A stretch of DNA of 64,000 bases, taken from positions 3,474,001 through 3,538,000 of the forward strand of contig NZ_CP056775.1 in NCBI RefSeq assembly GCF_016894445.1, written 5' to 3'. Position numbers and translations under genes: made by a program. Each line of letters starts with the position of its first letter. Position 1 is the first letter of the stretch. Source of the stretch: Dyadobacter sandarakinus. Lineage in GTDB: Bacteria > Bacteroidota > Bacteroidia > Cytophagales > Spirosomataceae. Below, piece by piece: positions 15,263 to 24,006 of the stretch. The notes beneath the pieces were generated by a model. The model saw only the letters and a list, made by a program, of their open reading frames with translations. It had not been told where the DNA came from and ran no database searches.

Positions 15263-16381
15263 TTACTTCAGACTCCCGTATAAAGCGGCAAGCTGCCCCG
15301 CTATCTGCTGACCATCAAACTGCCGGACATGCTCCTGCCCTGCCACCGCGAGCTGCGCGCGGAGTGTTTCATGCTCAATAAGTTGGCGCAATTTTCCGGT
15401 AATATCGTCCAGGTCAACGGGATCTGCATACAAGCCTCCCGGACCTCCGGCCTCTTCCAGACAGGAACCTTTGGCGGCCAGTACGGGCGTTCCGCTATGC
15501 AATGCCTCTACAACCGGAATTCCAAAACCTTCATAAACGGAGATGTAGGCGAATACTTCTGCCTGCTGGTATAAGGCAGGTAAATGCGCAGTAGGCACAT
15601 CGGTGAGCAGCCGCACACTATTTTCCAAATTGTTTTTCCTGATAAAATCCCGGATCGCCTCAGCGTAGGCAGTGGGCTTTCCGACAAGTACCAGATCAAA
15701 ATCCTTTCGTGGCAGCCGTGCAAATGCTTCCGCGAGGCGAAGTTGATTTTTACGCTCCTCCAAAGTACCTACACTCAGTATGTAGGGTTTTTCCAAACCA
15801 TAAGACTGCACAATCTGCTTTCGCTCTGCTAGCGGTACCGCGTGCCGGAATACAGGGTTACAATCCTGGTAAATGACCTTTATCTTTGTATCTGGTACCC
15901 GGTAAAGCTCTATAAGGTCGCGGCGTGTCTGGTCGCTCACGGCAATCACTGCATCTGCCCGCCGGCAGGCAGATTTAAACTTGTGACGGTAAATAAGCCT
16001 GTCGGCAGGATTGAACAAATGCGGCAGACGTTCGAAAATCAGATCATGGATTGTAACAACGGATGCAATGCCCGCCTGTTCCAGCCCCTGCGGCAACTCA
16101 TTACTGAGTCCGTGAAAAATCCCGATCCTGTCTTTTTTCAGCTGATGTAAAACGCTGCTGTATCGCCAGAAGGCTGATAGCTTTTTATCTAAAAATCGGT
16201 CGGGCAGCTGTATGTTTTCTTTCGGGAAAGTCTGAAAAAGTCCGTTACGGTCTTTGGGCGTGTAGGCAAGGTACTCGTCGCCAGGCTCGTAGGCAAGAAG
16301 CGATTCCAGCACGAAACGGCTGTAATTGCCCAGGCCCGTCTTATTTGCAAATGCCCTCTTGGCATCAAATCCTATGCGCAT
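15263..16381 (-). CDS. Glycosyltransferase family 4 protein
   Basis: A 372-residue GT-B fold glycosyltransferase. The N-terminal domain begins MRIGFDAKRAFANKTGLGNY, the acceptor-side glycine loop, and the C-terminal GT4 nucleotide-sugar site has YILSVGTLEERKN and the E-x7-E motif in EGFGIPVVEALHSGTPV. Retaining transfer of a sugar from a nucleotide donor is the family reaction; donor and acceptor cannot be read. It has no other polysaccharide genes beside it, though rfbC (4982) and ugd/UDP-xylose genes (42416-44760) in the window could supply donors. It is transcribed alone and converges on the TPR gene. Confidence 0.9.
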   Translation of the reverse strand: MRIGFDAKRAFANKTGLGNYSRFVLESLLAYEPGDEYLAYTPKDRNGLFQTFPKENIQLPDRFLDKKLSAFWRYSSVLHQLKKDRIGIFHGLSNELPQGLEQAGIASVVTIHDLIFERLPHLFNPADRLIYRHKFKSACRRADAVIAVSDQTRRDLIELYRVPDTKIKVIYQDCNPVFRHAVPLAERKQIVQSYGLEKPYILSVGTLEERKNQLRLAEAFARLPRKDFDLVLVGKPTAYAEAIRDFIRKNNLENSVRLLTDVPTAHLPALYQQAEVFAYISVYEGFGIPVVEALHSGTPVLAAKGSCLEEAGGPGGLYADPVDLDDITGKLRQLIEHETLRAQLAVAGQEHVRQFDGQQIAGQLAALYGSLK

Positions 16382-16498
16382 GCGACTCGTCCATTTTGAA
16401 AGAATAACGGCCGGACATCTGGCGGCTTTCAGCGCAAAAGTCTGTATTTTTGTATTTACCGCCGTAAATTATTGGCGATTATTTTGTGTTCATAAGGA

Positions 16499-17791
16499 AT
16501 GAAGAGAAACAGCATTCGTAAAAGAGGCAACCCTCGATCCACCTCCATCTCACCCGCAGAAGAATACCAGATACATACGCTTGCCAACGGAATCAGGATA
16601 GCCCACAAGCAGGTTCCGTACACGCAGATTGCGCATTGCGGCATTATGCTGGATATCGGCAGCCGCGACGAGCTTCCCTACCAGCAGGGACTCGCGCATT
16701 TTTGGGAGCATATGGCCTTTAAAGGAACAGAGAAACGCAGCTCCTATCATATCATCAACCGGCTTGAAAACGTAGGCGGTGAATTAAATGCTTATACGAC
16801 TAAGGAAAAAATCTGCTTTCACGCCTCGGTACTGGACGACCATTTTGAAAAAGCACTGGAACTGCTGGCCGATATTACTTTTCACTCCGTTTTTCCTGAA
16901 AAACAGATTGAACGCGAGCGGAATGTGATCCTGGAAGAAATGTCTATGTACGTGGACTCTCCGGAGGACGCGATCCAGGACGATTTTGATGAGCTGGTTT
17001 TTCCGGATCATGCATTGGGCAAAAATATTCTGGGTACCAATGAAACCGTAAGTTCGTTTGACCGGGAGCACCTGTTCCGGTTTATCCATGATAACATTGA
17101 TACCGAAAGGATTGTAGTGTCTTCCGTGAGCCGGCTGCCATTTGCAAAAGTTATAAAAACCGCTGAAAAGTACCTGGGCCAGGTACCGCACCACCGCACT
17201 GAAAGGACCCGAACGGCGCCTATACATTATGCGCCTGTTTCATTGCAGAAAGAGCGGCCGATCCAGCAGGCGCAATGTGCGATGGGCCAGCCTGCCTATG
17301 CATTGCAGGACGATCGCCGGCTGCCGTTTTTTGTACTGATCAACCTGCTCGGCGGACCAGGCATGAATTCGCGCTTCAACCTGTCGCTGCGTGAGAAGTA
17401 TGGTTTTGTGTACTCCATTGAGGCCAACTACACACCGTACCTGGATACAGGCTTTACGGGCATATTCTTTGGCACCGAAAAAAAGCAGCTTGCCAAAAGC
17501 ATTAACCTGATTCACAAGGAACTGAAAAGGATTCGCCAGGTGCCCTTGTCCGTGCTGCAGTTACACCAGACCAAAGTACAGCTGATGGGTCAGCTTGCGA
17601 TGTCCGAGGAAAGCAATATGAGCTTTATGCTGATGATGGCCAAAAGCCTGCTGGACACCGGGAAGGTTGATTCCCTCCCTGAAATCTTTGCAGAAATTGA
17701 GCAGATTACCGCCGCACAGTTGCAGGAAATTGCGCAGGAAATGTTTGACGAGGCTAATTTCAGTTACCTCACATTTATACCAGAAGATTAA
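16499..17791 (+). CDS. M16 family zinc metallopeptidase (single-domain, cytoplasmic)
   Basis: A 430-residue M16 (pitrilysin/processing-peptidase) protein without a signal peptide. The inverted zinc motif is HFWEH (H67, E70, H71), with the third ligand expected in RERNVILEEMSMYVDSPED. The C-terminal M16 lobe carries the substrate-binding R/Y region SRFNLSLREKYGFVYSIEA. It converges on a second M16 gene across a shared terminator. Unlike the classic two-subunit pairs, both neighbours keep the complete HxxEH motif, so each could be catalytic. Substrate unknown. Confidence 0.92.
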   Translation: MKRNSIRKRGNPRSTSISPAEEYQIHTLANGIRIAHKQVPYTQIAHCGIMLDIGSRDELPYQQGLAHFWEHMAFKGTEKRSSYHIINRLENVGGELNAYTTKEKICFHASVLDDHFEKALELLADITFHSVFPEKQIERERNVILEEMSMYVDSPEDAIQDDFDELVFPDHALGKNILGTNETVSSFDREHLFRFIHDNIDTERIVVSSVSRLPFAKVIKTAEKYLGQVPHHRTERTRTAPIHYAPVSLQKERPIQQAQCAMGQPAYALQDDRRLPFFVLINLLGGPGMNSRFNLSLREKYGFVYSIEANYTPYLDTGFTGIFFGTEKKQLAKSINLIHKELKRIRQVPLSVLQLHQTKVQLMGQLAMSEESNMSFMLMMAKSLLDTGKVDSLPEIFAEIEQITAAQLQEIAQEMFDEANFSYLTFIPED

Positions 17792-17824
17792 AAAAAGCCT
17801 CCGGATCATCCGGAGGCTTTTTTT
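17791..17824. terminator. Strong bidirectional terminator between two M16 peptidase genes
   Basis: Stem GCCTCCGGAT/ATCCGGAGGC flanked by runs of A on the left and T on the right, ideal for termination in both directions. Confidence 0.92.
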
Positions 17825-17827
17825 GTG

Positions 17828-19078
17828 TTATGCCATGGCCTTCTGATCGGCCCGGTACAGCAAGGTGGATGCATTACCCGGACGAAGGATATTGCGGGCG
17901 GCACGGTTGAGGTCACCGGCCGTCATGTTACGGATGATTTCCGCATCCTGATTGGCCCACTCCGGATTACCTGCATTGGCGGCAAAAGCCAGGTTCATGG
18001 CGCGGTTCAGCAATTCCACCTCCGAAAATGCAAGCGATGCTTCTGCCTGGTTCCGGACTTTGATTACTTCTTCATCACTGGTACCCTTTTCCACAAACTC
18101 CCTGATCACTTCGTCCACCGCCTTGTCGGCTTCTTCCAGCGACACGCCGGGATTCAGATTTCCCTTAATCATCAGCAGCCCCGGATCCAGAGATGAAGTT
18201 ACGCTGGCGCTGATGCTGTTAAACATATTACGTTCTTTCAGCAGCTGCTGATAAAGGCGCGACGACTTTCCGCGGCCCAGGATGTCACTGGCAAGATCTC
18301 CCTCATAAAAGCCGGATTCGTACCTGCCCGGCATGTGAAACACTTTCACGAGCATATCGAGGGGTACGGCGGCTGAGGCTTCGAGCACGCGTGCCTCCAT
18401 CTGAACAGGCTCTTTGGGCAGGCTGCGGATATAAGCCGGACCGGGAGGAATATCGCCGAACCACTTCTTCGACAACTCTTCTACCTGTGCGGCAGTTACG
18501 GCGCCTGCTACAACCATCACAGCATTGTTGGGGCGGTAAAAACGAAAGAAAAAGCTGCTTACATCGTCCAGCGAGGCACGTTCAATATGCTGAATGTCCT
18601 TGCCGATTGTTGCCCAGCGATAGGGATGTACCTGGTACGCCAGTGGCCGCAGTTTGAGCCACATATCGCCATAGGGCTGGTTCAGGTAGCGCTGCTTGAA
18701 CTCCTCGATAACCACCTTGCGCTGCACTTCCAGTACATTCGGGTCAAAAGAAAGGCTCAGCATCCGGTCAGATTCAAGCCAAAAAGCCGTTTCTATATTA
18801 TCAGCAGGAAGTGTAATGTAATAATTGGTGATGTCGGGGGACGTAAATGCATTGTTTTCACCACCTACATTCTGCACGGGAATATCGTAGCTGGGAATAT
18901 GTTTGGAACCGCCGAACATCAGGTGTTCAAACAAATGCGCAAAGCCGGTACGCTCCTCGTCCTCATCGCGGGAACCCACATTATAAAGGATATTCACAGC
19001 CGCCATCGGCGTAGAGAAGTCCTCGTGCACAAAAACCCGCAGGCCATTGTCCAGTGTAAATTGCTTGTAGCGGATCAT
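17828..19078 (-). CDS. M16 family zinc metallopeptidase
   Basis: A 416-residue M16 peptidase with no signal peptide. The zinc motif is HLFEH (H48, E51, H52) and the downstream glutamate lies in RKVVIEEFKQRYLNQPYGD. The C-terminal lobe has the GRGKSSRLYQQLLKERNMFN motif typical of the processing-peptidase group. It may pair with the convergent M16 protein at 16499, though no operon links them. A good promoter lies at 19158-19188. Confidence 0.93.
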   Translation of the reverse strand: MIRYKQFTLDNGLRVFVHEDFSTPMAAVNILYNVGSRDEDEERTGFAHLFEHLMFGGSKHIPSYDIPVQNVGGENNAFTSPDITNYYITLPADNIETAFWLESDRMLSLSFDPNVLEVQRKVVIEEFKQRYLNQPYGDMWLKLRPLAYQVHPYRWATIGKDIQHIERASLDDVSSFFFRFYRPNNAVMVVAGAVTAAQVEELSKKWFGDIPPGPAYIRSLPKEPVQMEARVLEASAAVPLDMLVKVFHMPGRYESGFYEGDLASDILGRGKSSRLYQQLLKERNMFNSISASVTSSLDPGLLMIKGNLNPGVSLEEADKAVDEVIREFVEKGTSDEEVIKVRNQAEASLAFSEVELLNRAMNLAFAANAGNPEWANQDAEIIRNMTAGDLNRAARNILRPGNASTLLYRADQKAMA

Positions 19079-19157
19079 AAGTCTGAGCGTAATATCATTT
19101 AAAACGGCAAAATTAGCTTTGCCACAGAAACCCGTCCCGGTGAAATAGGGTTATAAA

Positions 19158-19188
19158 CAAAGCTAACGCGCAAGTGGGATACCACCAA
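19158..19188 (-). promoter_or_regulatory. Promoter of the minus-strand M16 peptidase gene
   Basis: On the minus strand TTG (19186-19188), a 20-base spacer and TAGCTTTG (19158-19165), an exact match to TAnnTTTG. The -7 element is one arm of a 9-bp inverted repeat whose other arm, TTAGCTTTG at 19113-19121, reads the same on the + strand. Confidence 0.6.
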
Positions 19189-19214
19189 ACCAATCCGAGT
19201 TATTAGTCCAAGCC

Positions 19215-20327
19215 ATGCCAAATACCCTCAAATTACTTTGCCTGCTCTTTATTTTCATTTCATTTCGGGGACAGGCACAGCTGCTCAATGACCAGGCTTC
19301 GCTGAAAACCATTCAGAATAGTCTTGATAAAATTTACAACTACGAGTTTGAGGAAGCCGAGACCTTTATCGGGCAGGTAGAAAAGAAATACCCCAACCAT
19401 CCGGTTACCCATATTCTGGATTCCTTTATACTTTTCTGGAAGTACATGCCGATCAAAGACAATCCGGTAAAATCCAAAGAGTACCTCCAAAAGCTGGAAA
19501 CGTGCCTGAATGCCGTCAATCAGAAGTATGGCAAAAACAGTCTGGACCCGGAGGCGGTATTTTACACAATGGTGGCCCGGGGCTACATGGCCATGATCTA
19601 TAACTACAAAGGCGAAATGCTGAATGCCGCAGGCGAGGGCAAAAAGGCCTACAATGCATTCATCGAGGGCATGAAGCTGATCAATAAAAATCCTGAATTT
19701 TACTTCACCTCAGGCATGTACAACTACTATGTGGAGGTATATCCGGAAGAACACCCGATTGTAAAGCCGCTGCTGGTTTTTTTTAAAGGAGGAGATAAAG
19801 CATTGGGATTGAAGCAGGTAGATACTGCTACAAGGCTCGGCACGATCACCCGGGCCGAAGCCTGCTTTTATCTTGCGCATTTGTATCTCAAATATGAAAG
19901 CCGCCCCGAAAAGGCAGTACCCTATACCGAGAAGCTGGTGGACCTGTATCCCAAAAACACCATTTTCAGGATGAAAAACATAGAAGGCCTGCTGCTGGCA
20001 GGGAAGTATGATGCCGCCAGCCCGGATATTGCGATTTTGAAGAAAGTAAATACCGGCTTTTATCCTGCCGCCTGGCGTACTTTCCAGGGATTACTGGAAG
20101 AAAAAGGCCATAAAAACGATGCAGCCGCACAACATGAGTACCTTCTGGCCATCAAAGCATCCTACGACGACCAGTATACCAAGGAATATCACGCCATGGC
20201 GTATGCCGGCCTTGCACGTATTGCCTCGCGCGCCAACAACAAGGCCAAGGCCAAAGAGTATTACAAAAAGTGCCTCGATAAAGCCGAGTACCGTGCGCTC
20301 ATCCGCGAAGCGAAGGCGTACAAATAA
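19215..20327 (+). CDS. Secreted TPR-like protein of unknown function
   Basis: A 370-residue protein with a signal peptide (hydrophobic stretch LLCLLFIFISF then RGQAQ, cleavage likely after the alanine-containing site near residue 21). The mature part is all-helical with TPR-like pairs, for example YLAHLYLKYESRPEKAVPYT and AGLARIASRANNKAKAKEYY near the C-terminus. No enzymatic motif is visible. It is probably periplasmic or outer-membrane associated. It ends 3 bases before the stop of the convergent amidohydrolase gene, with no hairpin between them. Confidence 0.82.
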   Translation: MPNTLKLLCLLFIFISFRGQAQLLNDQASLKTIQNSLDKIYNYEFEEAETFIGQVEKKYPNHPVTHILDSFILFWKYMPIKDNPVKSKEYLQKLETCLNAVNQKYGKNSLDPEAVFYTMVARGYMAMIYNYKGEMLNAAGEGKKAYNAFIEGMKLINKNPEFYFTSGMYNYYVEVYPEEHPIVKPLLVFFKGGDKALGLKQVDTATRLGTITRAEACFYLAHLYLKYESRPEKAVPYTEKLVDLYPKNTIFRMKNIEGLLLAGKYDAASPDIAILKKVNTGFYPAAWRTFQGLLEEKGHKNDAAAQHEYLLAIKASYDDQYTKEYHAMAYAGLARIASRANNKAKAKEYYKKCLDKAEYRALIREAKAYK

Positions 20328-20330
20328 GGA

Positions 20331-21461
20331 TCAGCGTGGAAACCGGCTGGCATCCAGGCCCGGAATAATGCGTAGCGCATTTTTGTAGTAAACCTTTTTG
20401 AGTACCTCGTCAGGTAAGCCCATACCGTACATGCGCCAGAATGCGTGGTACTTTTTGTGGTAAGGAAAATACTCATCCTCGGTTTCCAAAACCCTGAAAT
20501 ACGTCGTATACTCCGCTGGAACCCAGCTGTCTTTTCCGAACAGGATGCGGTCCTGGTACTTCTCGAAAAACTTACGGGCTGTGCGGGGCTGCCTTCCCAG
20601 CTCTGCGATCACCGCTCCGATTTCCACATACATGTTTGGAAAAGCGATCATCAGACTGTCCAGTTTTTTCAGGTGATTGGGGTACCAGCCCATATGTGCA
20701 TTGATAAATGTCGTCTTTGGATTGGTACGGAATACGTGGTGCTGCTCGGCAATCAGGGAGTCAAACGGTACCGGATCATTGGGTCCGCGGCGGCGTCCGG
20801 GATGGGTTTTCAGTTCGAGCCAGCGTTCATTATAACGGTCCATCGGATCCCAGAATGAGGGTACGTCCGCCGTGTGGATCAAAACAGGAATGCCTAGCTC
20901 GCCACACTTTTTCCATACCGGCTGCAAACGTACGTCACTTACCGCCACGCGGTTACCCTTATCATCCTTGATTCCGGCAAATCCCAGGCTTTTGTAGATT
21001 TTAAGACCGCACGCGCCGGACTTCACATCGTCTTCCAGCTGCTTCACCGCCCGCTCGGTCCAGCCTTTTTCACCGAAATTCTTGAATGTAAGATTGGTAA
21101 AAACCGCAATTCTCTTAGGCTGTGTCCGGCGGATATTTTCTACCGAGCCTTTCAAGGTTGCGGTACCTTCCTCCCACTCCTGCGACCAGCCGCGTCCGCT
21201 GAGATTGATCATGATGCCCATGTTCAGGCTGTCCATCTCGGCGGTCAGCGCATTGAGGTCCTGGGTAGGCATCTGATACTGGTGATTGTGTACGTCGATA
21301 AATGGAAATTTGGCACGTTTCAGCAGGTGCTCCTCCACTTTCAGCGTGGATATGGGATCGTACTCCTCAAATCCGAGCGGCTCGGTAGCCACGGGGGACT
21401 GTTGTGCAAAGGCCGGCATCGCCAGTGCCAGCATCAGAAAGGTGGTAAACAGTTTTTTCAT
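20331..21461 (-). CDS. Secreted amidohydrolase-family (TIM-barrel) protein
   Basis: A 376-residue protein with a signal peptide (MKKLFTTFLMLALAMPAFAQ). The mature part is an amidohydrolase-2-type barrel: the N-terminal metal motif is DVHNHQYQ, a later strand carries IPVLIHTADVPSFWD, then FINAHMGWYPNH and finally RILFGKDSW with the terminal aspartate. These match the metal-dependent hydrolase/decarboxylase superfamily (Amidohydro_2). Substrate unknown. The gene lies 21 bases downstream of ispF and may share its transcript. Confidence 0.88.
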   Translation of the reverse strand: MKKLFTTFLMLALAMPAFAQQSPVATEPLGFEEYDPISTLKVEEHLLKRAKFPFIDVHNHQYQMPTQDLNALTAEMDSLNMGIMINLSGRGWSQEWEEGTATLKGSVENIRRTQPKRIAVFTNLTFKNFGEKGWTERAVKQLEDDVKSGACGLKIYKSLGFAGIKDDKGNRVAVSDVRLQPVWKKCGELGIPVLIHTADVPSFWDPMDRYNERWLELKTHPGRRRGPNDPVPFDSLIAEQHHVFRTNPKTTFINAHMGWYPNHLKKLDSLMIAFPNMYVEIGAVIAELGRQPRTARKFFEKYQDRILFGKDSWVPAEYTTYFRVLETEDEYFPYHKKYHAFWRMYGMGLPDEVLKKVYYKNALRIIPGLDASRFPR

Positions 21462-21482
21462 AGGAAAGGCCAGGTTTGTCGG

Positions 21483-21986
21483 CTATATATGGAATGAAGC
21501 AGCTCCGGGAACATATATCAACGCCACACAATGTGCCGCAATCCCCTCTTCTCTTCCTACAAATCCAATATGCTCCGAAGTGGTCGCTTTGATGGAAAGC
21601 TGGTCTTCGTCCAGCCGGATCACTTTGGAAAGGCAGGCCTTCATGGCAGGAATATGCGGGTTCAGCTTCGGATTCTGCAATACAACGGTCACGTCTATAT
21701 TCCCCACCTCATACCCTTTTTCCCGCACCATTTCGAGTACGCGCGCCAGCAGGACTTTACTGTCTGCACCTTTCCATTGAGGATCTTTATCCGAAAAATG
21801 ATAGCCGATATTACGAAGGTTGGCCGCTCCCAGCAGCGCATCGCAGATTACATGGCACACGACATCGGCATCCGAATGCCCTCTGGCACCATGTGTATGC
21901 GGTATCAGTATACCTCCCAGCCAGAATGGCCGCCCTTCTTCCAGCTGGTGCACATCGTAGCCCTGCCCTACCCGGAAAGCAAACAT
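21483..21986 (-). CDS. ispF: 2-C-methyl-D-erythritol 2,4-cyclodiphosphate synthase
   Basis: A 167-residue cytoplasmic enzyme of the non-mevalonate isoprenoid pathway that makes the cyclic diphosphate from CDP-ME 2-phosphate. The zinc-binding GYDVHQL is at residues 9-15, the HSDADVVCHVICDALLGA region follows, and the C-terminal KATTSEHIGFVGREEGIAAH loop is complete. Length is usual for the trimeric enzyme. No ispD is adjacent. The secreted amidohydrolase follows closely. Confidence 0.96.
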   Translation of the reverse strand: MFAFRVGQGYDVHQLEEGRPFWLGGILIPHTHGARGHSDADVVCHVICDALLGAANLRNIGYHFSDKDPQWKGADSKVLLARVLEMVREKGYEVGNIDVTVVLQNPKLNPHIPAMKACLSKVIRLDEDQLSIKATTSEHIGFVGREEGIAAHCVALIYVPGAASFHI

Positions 21987-22080
21987 TCTCGATCAGTTTT
22001 TGTGATTTAAAAAATGCAATAAAAGAAATATAAGGCATTCGGGCAATGCAGTGACGGGCACCGCAGCTGTGTTTTACAAC

Positions 22081-22104
22081 AAAAAAGCCGGCAGGGGCCG
22101 GCTT
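22081..22104 (-). terminator. Terminator of the sigma/anti-sigma operon
   Basis: On the minus strand AAGCCGGC/GCCGGCTT with a four-base loop, followed by six T. It lies 8 bases past the end of the gene at 22112. Confidence 0.85.
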
Positions 22105-22111
22105 GCAAAAG

Positions 22112-22585
22112 CTATTTATGAAGTTCCGTCTGCGCTTTCAGGCGGTTGAGCTCGTCCTGCACATGCTGTGACTTGAAATAAAAGTACAGGCCGGCAATCA
22201 GGAAAATCTTGGAAAGTATAAAAACAGCGATGAAGGCCGGACGCCAGTATTTATGCACTTTGATATGCGTATCATTAACCTCAATCTCGTGGTACCGGGC
22301 ATTTCCGTTTAACGGACCAGCGTCGGCGGACTGAAATTCGTGCTTCGGCTTGCCTGCATTTTTCTGCGGGCTGCGTAATGCAATCACCTCGCGCAGGGGT
22401 GCCGGTGGAATCACGGATTTTCCATTGAAATACGCTCTCACATTCGACTCAATATCTGCCAGGTAATCATTGAACTGACTGTCAGTCAATGCTCTTTCAC
22501 GAACCAGCTCCTGCTCCTCCTTACTTGCAAAGCCGAGCAGGAATGATTCAACAAGACCACTTTTTATCAAATCCTGGGTGCTCAA
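22112..22585 (-). CDS. Putative membrane anti-sigma factor
   Basis: A 157-residue protein with an N-terminal cytoplasmic part resembling the anti-sigma helical domain (SGLVESFLLGFASKEEQELV, then an acidic segment), a linker and one membrane helix near residues 120-140 (AFIAVFILSKIFLIAGLYFY), followed by a short periplasmic end. The pattern 'ES..LG..S.eE...V' is typical of Bacteroidota anti-sigma proteins. It starts 12 bases after a divergent sigma-factor gene. It has no zinc H-x3-C-x2-C motif. Sigma binding is inferred from order and fold. Confidence 0.68.
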   Translation of the reverse strand: MSTQDLIKSGLVESFLLGFASKEEQELVRERALTDSQFNDYLADIESNVRAYFNGKSVIPPAPLREVIALRSPQKNAGKPKHEFQSADAGPLNGNARYHEIEVNDTHIKVHKYWRPAFIAVFILSKIFLIAGLYFYFKSQHVQDELNRLKAQTELHK

Positions 22586-22597
22586 CTTACTCGCTGT

Positions 22598-23050
22598 TTA
22601 AGGTGTGCCGGGTGATTTAAAAAACTCATGAAAAGAACGCAGTACCTCGGATTTCGAGATCGATAATTTCTCGGCTACCTCGTCGGGTGTGAAGCCCTGC
22701 CTGAATGCCAGGTCAAAAATCTGCTGCGGCGACCTTTCGGGCATGCCGGCGATCTTGTCGGGCTCAGGATTGAGTGCCATCAGCTTGCGCCTGGCTTCCA
22801 CGGCTTTGGCCCGGGCCAGCTTGATCACACACACTGCAAAGGTAAACGGATAACTGTTGCACGCCTGCAACTGAGGTGAAGAAAATACATTTACCAATAC
22901 TTCCTGCGCCAGGTGTGGCTGGGGAATGATCTGCAAAATGATCCCATAAGCCATCGCACCAAACTGGTCGTAGACTTCTACCGAGGTGAGATTGCGGCCG
23001 CGACCAGCCACTGCCGGGTGCCCGCCGCCGATACGTTCTAAATCATTCAT
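22598..23050 (-). CDS. Short divergent sigma-70-like protein
   Basis: A 150-residue protein. A region-2-like helix is at about residues 26-60 (YDQFGAMAYGIILQ, then HLAQEVLVNVF) and a region-4-like HTH at about 108-143 (IFDLAFRQGFTPDEVAEKLS, then KSEVLRSFHEFF). It is shorter than normal ECF sigma factors (about 180-200), and the usual D-A-E-D signature of region 2 is missing. The following gene is a putative membrane anti-sigma factor. It may be a specialised ECF factor or a non-DNA-binding relative; I cannot tell. It diverges from a HAD gene. Confidence 0.65.
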   Translation of the reverse strand: MNDLERIGGGHPAVAGRGRNLTSVEVYDQFGAMAYGIILQIIPQPHLAQEVLVNVFSSPQLQACNSYPFTFAVCVIKLARAKAVEARRKLMALNPEPDKIAGMPERSPQQIFDLAFRQGFTPDEVAEKLSISKSEVLRSFHEFFKSPGTP

Positions 23051-23204
23051 ACACTACAATTAATTATAGTCAAATTTGTTGGAGGTAAGCCAAAGTGTAT
23101 TGAATTCCCGGCAGCTTTCGCAAAACTTTGTGCTGCGTAAGAGTAAATTTAATAGAATAACCTTACAAAGTATCAACAAAGAACTACGTAGTAGAAATAT
23201 TTTG

Positions 23205-23876
23205 ATGAACAAACGTACAATAGTAAGTAGTATGGCTGTCATATTTGATATGGACGGCGTCATCTGTCATACCAACCCGTATCACTCGCAGGCTTTCAGG
23301 GAATTTTTTTCCAAAAGGAACCTCTCCCCTACCGATGAGGACTTTGCGCAGCATATGTTTGGGAAAAGTAACAGCTATATTCTGAGCCATTTTCTGGAAA
23401 GGGTGATAGAGGGTAAAGAGTTACTGAAGCTTGAAGATGAAAAAGAAAGCCTTTTCCGACAACTCTATGAGCCGCATGTTGATCCTGTGGCTGGTTTCGT
23501 GCGGTTTATTGAAGACCTGCATACCCATGATGTGCAGCTGGGCGTAGCAACCTCGGCTCCCCGCGCGAACCTGGACCTTATCCTCAGCCGTGTGCCGGTG
23601 CGCAGCTACCTGGGCTCCATCCTGGCCAGTGAAAATGTAAAAAAGCACAAGCCCGATCCCGAAGTATACCTCACGTCGGCGCGCAACCTGGGTGTGAGTC
23701 AGGACCGGTGTGTTGTATTTGAAGATTCGTTTTCGGGTGTGACTGCGGGCCTCAATGCAGGAATGCATGTAGTAGGCGTACTAACATCGCACAGCCGGGA
23801 TGAGCTGCCGCCCTGCCACCTTTACATTGAAGATTATACGCAACTCGATTACCAGGCCATAGCTGCATTACTTTAA
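23205..23876 (+). CDS. HAD-superfamily hydrolase (beta-phosphoglucomutase-like)
   Basis: A class I HAD phosphatase or phosphomutase of about 223 residues. Motif I is FDMDGVI, with catalytic Asp15 and Asp17. The helical cap follows (residues 25-85), motif II is GVATSAPRANL, motif III uses the Lys in ENVKKHKPDPEVY, and motif IV is VFEDSFSGVTAG. The order is that of beta-phosphoglucomutase-like proteins. The frame is open to 23076, but the first 43 residues are atypical. I chose ATG 23205 (MNKRTIVSSM); ATG 23232 (MAVIFDMDGV) is an alternative. The gene diverges from the sigma-like gene. Confidence 0.88.
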   Translation: MNKRTIVSSMAVIFDMDGVICHTNPYHSQAFREFFSKRNLSPTDEDFAQHMFGKSNSYILSHFLERVIEGKELLKLEDEKESLFRQLYEPHVDPVAGFVRFIEDLHTHDVQLGVATSAPRANLDLILSRVPVRSYLGSILASENVKKHKPDPEVYLTSARNLGVSQDRCVVFEDSFSGVTAGLNAGMHVVGVLTSHSRDELPPCHLYIEDYTQLDYQAIAALL

Positions 23877-24006
23877 TCCTTGTTGCAGGCATTGGGCGGG
23901 CGCCAGCATTTGGCGAAATTTGCAGTTTGAAAAAGTAAATAAGGCTACATTTACCCTTGCTAAGCTGTAACAAAAACTACCTGAACAACATTTTAAACGA
24001 GACGCT

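Noticed and set aside
23076..23204. In-frame N-terminal extension of the HAD hydrolase
   Set aside because: Residues before 23205 have no family resemblance and the region should hold the divergent promoters.
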